Of a DNA stretch of 18,108 nucleotides, positions 16,001 through 18,108 are shown in pieces (the stretch's first letter is position 1; every line of letters begins with the position of its first letter). The notes beneath the pieces are model-generated. The model ran no database searches. It was not told the origin of the DNA and was given only the letters and a program-made list of their open reading frames with translations. This DNA comes from Desulfovibrio sp. A2 (lineage in GTDB: Bacteria; Desulfobacterota; Desulfovibrionia; Desulfovibrionales; Desulfovibrionaceae), in contig NZ_AGFG01000080.1 of assembly GCF_000226255.1 (NCBI RefSeq), positions 1 through 18,108 on the forward strand, read 5' to 3'. The position numbers and the translations under genes were made by a program.

Positions 16001-16215
16001 TGGCCTTCCCGCTCGGGTTCGGGCACTGGGCCAACGGCGCGGGTGACGTGGTGATCGACGGTGTGAAGATACCCGGTGACCCGCGCCGGAGTCGGGGCAT
16101 TCACGCCAACGCGGCCATGCGGGTGGACCCGGTGCTGAAGAACACCGGCCTCACCGATACGGTGGGCGGCAGCGCCGTGTTCTACCAGAGCCGCGTGAAG
16201 CTGATCAAAGTGTAA
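13003..16215 (+). CDS. ttrA: TtrA-like molybdopterin oxidoreductase catalytic subunit
   Basis: A 1070-residue exported molybdoenzyme. The N-terminus has a twin-arginine signal, NRRAFLKS at residues 19-26, then a hydrophobic stretch and a likely cut after AEA near 52. One [4Fe-4S] site is formed by C74-x2-C77-x3-C81 and a distant C126; the 44-residue gap before the last cysteine is TtrA-like. C277 in GHTTVCQGS is the likely molybdenum ligand. Segments KRAGKRGENKW and VVDGGDLFGEG match Salmonella TtrA closely. The length is near TtrA (about 1020) and well above typical ArrA (about 850). It probably reduces an oxyanion in the periplasm. TtrA relatives include selenate reductase SrdA, so the substrate is not settled. 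AAGGAG at 12991-12996 fixes the start. Confidence 0.85.
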   Translation: MPKHDKTFSGTPRDRFAVNRRAFLKSCALLGGAAAAGTAGGVLPLVAGEAEAVSIKGEGAYTLHKPEHQIHSVCQQCNTNCGIKVKIADGRVAKIDGNPYNPWTLTPQLPYKTPLADAATVDGALCPKGYAGIQTLYDPYRIVKVLKRAGKRGENKWQAIPFEQAIKEVVDGGDLFGEGKVEGLKDLATLRDPAVHAAMAKDAKDVGAKKMTLEDFKAKHAENLHHLIDPDHPDLGPKNNHVCYNWGRQKGGRGEFVLRFFNDNIGTANTHGHTTVCQGSLYFTCKAMSDQFVEGKFTDGSKFYWQADTGNAEFIIFVGANPYEANYGPPMRAGKITQGVVDKQRKIAVIDPRCSKTAGRAWKWLPVEPAGVGALGMGMIRWIIENERFDARYLANANKGAAKADNEPTWTQGPWLVKLREDGTPGAFLRGSDLGVAPQKRPAKKEGEWEFDAFVVLDNGQPKLFDPNDEAAPAEGALFVDQEVNGIKVKSVLQIYREAAYERTLAEWAQLAGVAEGDIVELAREFTSHGKQAVADLHRGVSQHTSGFYNVVVWMMVNILIGNHDWMGGLAKATTYNHKGDKEGMPYDTGKGKKIKPWGISIIRHGVQYDKTTLFEGYPAKRMWYPFASDIYQEVIPSAGDMYPYQLKWLFMYMGTPVYSLPSGHKLIEILADPKKIPLFVASDITVGETSMYADYIFPDLTYLERWEFSGSHPSMTCKVAPFRQPAAQPVTDTVTVFGQKMPISLESTLLAIAERMKLPGFGENAFGEGLHFRRDEDMYLRMVANLAFGEKADGSDKVPAASAEEIELFKKARAHLPETVFDAARWEKVIGSDLWPHAVYVMNRGGRFQEYQKAYKEGQLANKYGKMVGIYFDNLAKAKHAMTGKAYVPHGRWMPSPTDCTGKPVEDEKQGYDLTLITYKTITQTKSRTIGNYWLGAILPEGFVEVAAADAKRMGLKDGDLVKVASASNPDGVWDFANGRTRPMVGAVKVREGMRPGVVAFPLGFGHWANGAGDVVIDGVKIPGDPRRSRGIHANAAMRVDPVLKNTGLTDTVGGSAVFYQSRVKLIKV

Positions 16216-16243
16216 ACAGTAAGCACGGCGAGACGAACGCTGA

Positions 16244-16274
16244 GGGGCGGTCCGTGCGGCGGGCCGCCCCTTTT
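16244..16274 (+). terminator. Rho-independent terminator of the reductase operon
   Basis: GGGGCGGTCC (16244-16253) pairs with GGGCCGCCCC (16261-16270), ten pairs with one T-G, around a seven-base loop, and TTTT follows. It starts 29 nt after the catalytic-subunit stop. Confidence 0.85.
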
Positions 16275-16304
16275 CCGGGTTACCCGTTGGAATGGATCTC
16301 CCAG

Positions 16305-16362
16305 CCCTGCTTCAGTTCGGAGGGCGGTTCGCCCGTTCCCCGATCACGCCTGAAAAGCAGGG
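16305..16362. repeat. Nested inverted repeat of unknown function
   Basis: Outer arms CCCTGCTT (16305-16312) and AAGCAGGG (16355-16362) enclose CAG/CTG, then TCGG/CCGA, then the hairpin GGGCG-GTT-CGCCC (16322-16334). About 20 base pairs could form in one bulged stem. It lies in the 200-nt gene-free gap between the ttrA terminator and the end of the minus-strand nuclease gene. No tail of T residues follows on either strand, so it is not a standard terminator. Confidence 0.4.
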
Positions 16363-16474
16363 GGGATGCTGATGCTGCGATACGTCTTGCAGGATGGCGT
16401 GACCGGTGGCTTGTCGTAGCTGCGGGTGTGTTGCAGAGGGGCCTTCTGGTCGTAGCACCGCGGTTTTTCCCCCC

Positions 16475-17320
16475 TCACCTCCCCAGCAGATCCTGCACCA
16501 GTGCGCCATCCACGGTGCCTTCCACCCGGGCTTCCACGTCGTCCGGCAGGGTCCAGAAGAAGTCCAGCCCGGCGCGCTGTTCCACGTCGCGCACGGGTAC
16601 GGCATCGCCTGCGGCGGGCCTTCTGCCCGACGTCTCCTGCTCGAAGATGAACGCGGCCACCCGGATGGGGGCGGCGCTGCCCTGCGGCGCGGGCACGGCG
16701 ATGATGCGCCAGTAGCCGCTGGGGATGGTGTGTTCCTCGTCCGCCCCGGGCAACTTGGGCATTTCGCGCTCGTACAGGGGGCCGGTAAGCACGAAGACTC
16801 GCCTGCCGGTCTTCACCACGTAGTCGCGTTCCGCCTCTTCAAGCAGTCGCCATGACTGCTGGTTCAGCAGCGACTTCTGCGGGGTGATGTTGCTCATCAC
16901 GTTGGAATCGGCCCAGTGCGGCGTGCCCCGGAAGTTGGCCAGCGGGGCCTGGTGCCCCCGGTCCACCTGCAGTGCGGCATTGGCACCGTCGTAGTCGTCC
17001 GGCTCCAGCGTCTCGTTTGCAGGCAGCCACGGGTCTGCCTTCCACTGGCGCGCGGTTTTCGCGTTGCCCGCCACCATGGCCGGGTCCAACTGGTAGCCCA
17101 CCCAGTCGGCCATCTTCGTCGCCGCGTTGGAGGCCAGCATGTAGATGTCCCGCACGAGGATGCGCGTTTGCGGACCCGTGCCGGACGGTAGGCCGAAGAC
17201 GACATGCCGCGGCGTGGTGGGCGTCATCTGGTCGGCGAAGTCCTGCGCCTGCACGGTGGCCGCCGTGAGCAGGATCACGGCGGCAAGCAGCCATCTGTCC
17301 ATCCGGAAGTTGCGCGGCAT
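16475..17320 (-). CDS. Secreted DNA/RNA non-specific endonuclease
   Basis: A 281-residue protein with a Sec signal peptide (hydrophobic at about 10-22, likely cut after VQA at 25 or nearby). The catalytic DRGHQAPLANF segment lies at about 110-120, with H113 as the general base. It is followed by SNITPQKSLLNQQSW, where N134 and N143 fit the metal-binding and accessory positions of the NUC1/Serratia nuclease family (PF01223). These metal-dependent enzymes cut DNA and RNA outside the cytoplasm, usually for nutrition or removal of extracellular DNA. The frame is open 14 codons further upstream, but ATG at 17320 follows AGAGG and gives a standard signal peptide. It converges on the reductase operon and is functionally unrelated to it. 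Confidence 0.9.
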   Translation of the reverse strand: MPRNFRMDRWLLAAVILLTAATVQAQDFADQMTPTTPRHVVFGLPSGTGPQTRILVRDIYMLASNAATKMADWVGYQLDPAMVAGNAKTARQWKADPWLPANETLEPDDYDGANAALQVDRGHQAPLANFRGTPHWADSNVMSNITPQKSLLNQQSWRLLEEAERDYVVKTGRRVFVLTGPLYEREMPKLPGADEEHTIPSGYWRIIAVPAPQGSAAPIRVAAFIFEQETSGRRPAAGDAVPVRDVEQRAGLDFFWTLPDDVEARVEGTVDGALVQDLLGR

Positions 17321-17385
17321 GGGGCACCTCTTGCGGTTGCGGGTGAAGGGCAAGGCTTTCACATCGCAAACCGGGGCGCGGTGCC

Positions 17386-17412
17386 ATTATTTTGCGCCCC
17401 CGGCCCTGTGAA
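17386..17412 (-). promoter_or_regulatory. Possible nuclease gene promoter
   Basis: On the minus strand, TTCACA (17412-17407) and AATAAT (17391-17386) each match the sigma-70 consensus at five of six positions. The 15-nt spacer is short. It would give a leader of about 60 nt before the ATG at 17320. Confidence 0.3.
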
Positions 17413-17469
17413 GGGTCGCACTGCATGGCATGCGGACTGCGTGCACGGGTGCGCATCATGCCGGTCATA

Positions 17470-17520
17470 TTATGAAATATGCGTGCAGGATATTGACAGG
17501 TGTGCACAACAATGTATGTG
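17470..17520 (+). promoter_or_regulatory. Promoter region of the Ros/MucR-type regulator
   Basis: TTGACA at 17493-17498 is a perfect -35 box, with TATGTG at 17515-17520 as a weak -10 after 16 nt. The palindrome TGTGCACA (17501-17508) lies in the spacer. Just upstream is an AT-rich dyad, CATAT-N6-ATATG, at about 17466-17481. AT-rich sites suit autoregulation by a Ros/MucR protein, but this is inferred. Confidence 0.45.
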
Positions 17521-17564
17521 AAAACATGCGTTGTGTAACCGGACAATGAATTATCGAGGTCTAT

Positions 17565-18062
17565 ATGGACGACATGTTCAAGGAAGCGCTGGAGCTGGTG
17601 AAGGCGCAGGCAACTGTCCGCGCGATGACTGCGGAAGAAATGACCGCAATGGTGGGCACGCTGGCCAAAAGCCTGCAGGCCCTGTCGCAGCCCGTCGTCG
17701 AACCTGCCGGGGCAGTCCCTGCCGCCATTGCGAAGGTGGACGCTGCGAAGTCCATAAGGGAAACAGCCGTCACCTGTCTTGAATGCGGCAAGGTCTGCAA
17801 GATCATCACGGGCAAGCATCTGGCCCTGCACGGTCTGGATGCCGATACCTACCGCGAGAAGTGGGGGTTGAAGAAAGGCACCCCGCTTGCCTGCAAGGCG
17901 CTTGCACGGGCCCGCCGCAAGAAGATGAAGGAAATGCAGCTCTGGGAGCGGCGCAAGTCGGCCGCCGGGGCGAAGCCCAAGGCTGACGAAGCTGCGCCGG
18001 CCACCGGCAAGGTTGCCAAGGCGGCTACGGCCAAGCCCAAGGGCAGACCGAAGAAGGCATGA
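17565..18062 (+). CDS. Ros/MucR-family zinc-finger transcriptional regulator with AT-hook-like tail
   Basis: A 165-residue protein in three parts. Residues 1-60 are a helical N-terminus, probably for oligomerisation. Residues 68-110 carry the Ros/MucR core TCLECGK...HLALHGLDADTYREKWGL, with C71, C74, H85 and H89 as likely zinc ligands. The C-terminus is rich in Lys and Ala and ends with KPKGRPKKA, containing the GRP core of an AT-hook. Ros/MucR proteins bind AT-rich DNA and often act as global or silencing regulators. The finger spacing is C-x2-C-x10-H-x3-H, one residue longer between C and H than in Ros. ATG 17565 follows a GAGGT site. Its targets are unknown, and no direct link to the arsenic or reductase genes can be shown. 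Confidence 0.85.
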   Translation: MDDMFKEALELVKAQATVRAMTAEEMTAMVGTLAKSLQALSQPVVEPAGAVPAAIAKVDAAKSIRETAVTCLECGKVCKIITGKHLALHGLDADTYREKWGLKKGTPLACKALARARRKKMKEMQLWERRKSAAGAKPKADEAAPATGKVAKAATAKPKGRPKKA

Positions 18063-18093
18063 CGCGCAGGGCAGCGGCCCGTGCAATGGAAAA

Positions 18094-18108
18094 GGGGGCT
18101 GCGCCCCC
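18094..18108 (+). terminator. Probable terminator stem at the window edge
   Basis: GGGGGC-TGC-GCCCCC forms a six-pair GC stem 31 nt after the regulator stop and is preceded by AAAA. Any T-run would lie outside the window. The A-run suggests it may also work on the opposite strand. Confidence 0.5.

Noticed and set aside
13003..16215. Reading the molybdoenzyme as canonical ArrA arsenate reductase
   Set aside because: It is about 200 residues longer than typical ArrA, the gene order is B-C-A, and several segments match TtrA. Arsenate as a substrate remains possible.
16254..16715. Plus-strand open frame opposite the nuclease gene
   Set aside because: It starts inside the ttrA terminator and overlaps a minus-strand gene with clear catalytic motifs.
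17365..17386. TGGCAC...TTTGC on the minus strand upstream of the nuclease
   Set aside because: The GG to GC spacing is far too long for a sigma-54 promoter.

Overview
The window is GC-rich and tightly packed with genes. It reads as part of an anaerobic deltaproteobacterial chromosome, most likely a Desulfovibrio or Nitratidesulfovibrio relative. That placement is an inference from the gene content: a DUF2703-type protein beside arsenic genes, a Ros/MucR zinc-finger regulator, a periplasmic-type molybdoenzyme operon and sigma-54 control. No RNA gene, insertion sequence or CRISPR array was seen.

Region 1 (about 2-6657) is an arsenic-detoxification island. It holds the tail of a DUF2703-like protein, an exported thioredoxin, a CcdA-like thiol-electron carrier, an ArsP/DUF318-type permease, the ArsR repressor with a C-terminal cysteine cluster, the ArsD metallochaperone, the two-domain ArsA ATPase and the Acr3 arsenite carrier. 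ArsD hands As(III) to ArsA, which probably energises Acr3. The thioredoxin/CcdA pair could deliver electrons to thiol chemistry outside the membrane.

Region 2 (about 6658-10637) starts with a thioredoxin-coupled arsC behind a dyad-rich leader. A PhnD-like periplasmic binding protein follows 15 nt later, and then a 729-residue regulator. The regulator joins two membrane segments, a periplasmic domain, HAMP and a GAF-like domain directly to a sigma-54 AAA+ domain and a Fis-type DNA-binding domain. It has no histidine kinase or receiver domain. A strong terminator closes this unit.

Region 3 (about 10638-16274) is a reductase operon in the order iron-sulfur subunit, NrfD-like membrane subunit, Tat-exported molybdopterin subunit. 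This is the tetrathionate reductase order ttrBCA, and the proteins resemble TtrB, TtrC and TtrA. The leader has a complete sigma-54 layout: palindromic upstream sites, an IHF-like site, a near-consensus -24/-12 promoter, and then a strong ribosome binding site. The simplest model is that the binding protein detects an oxyanion, the membrane-tethered regulator passes the signal straight to sigma-54 polymerase, and the reductase is made. The substrate could be tetrathionate, selenate or arsenate; the arsenic setting makes this an open question.

Region 4 (about 16275-18108) holds a nested inverted repeat, a secreted DNA/RNA non-specific endonuclease on the minus strand, and a divergent Ros/MucR-type regulator with an AT-hook-like tail.
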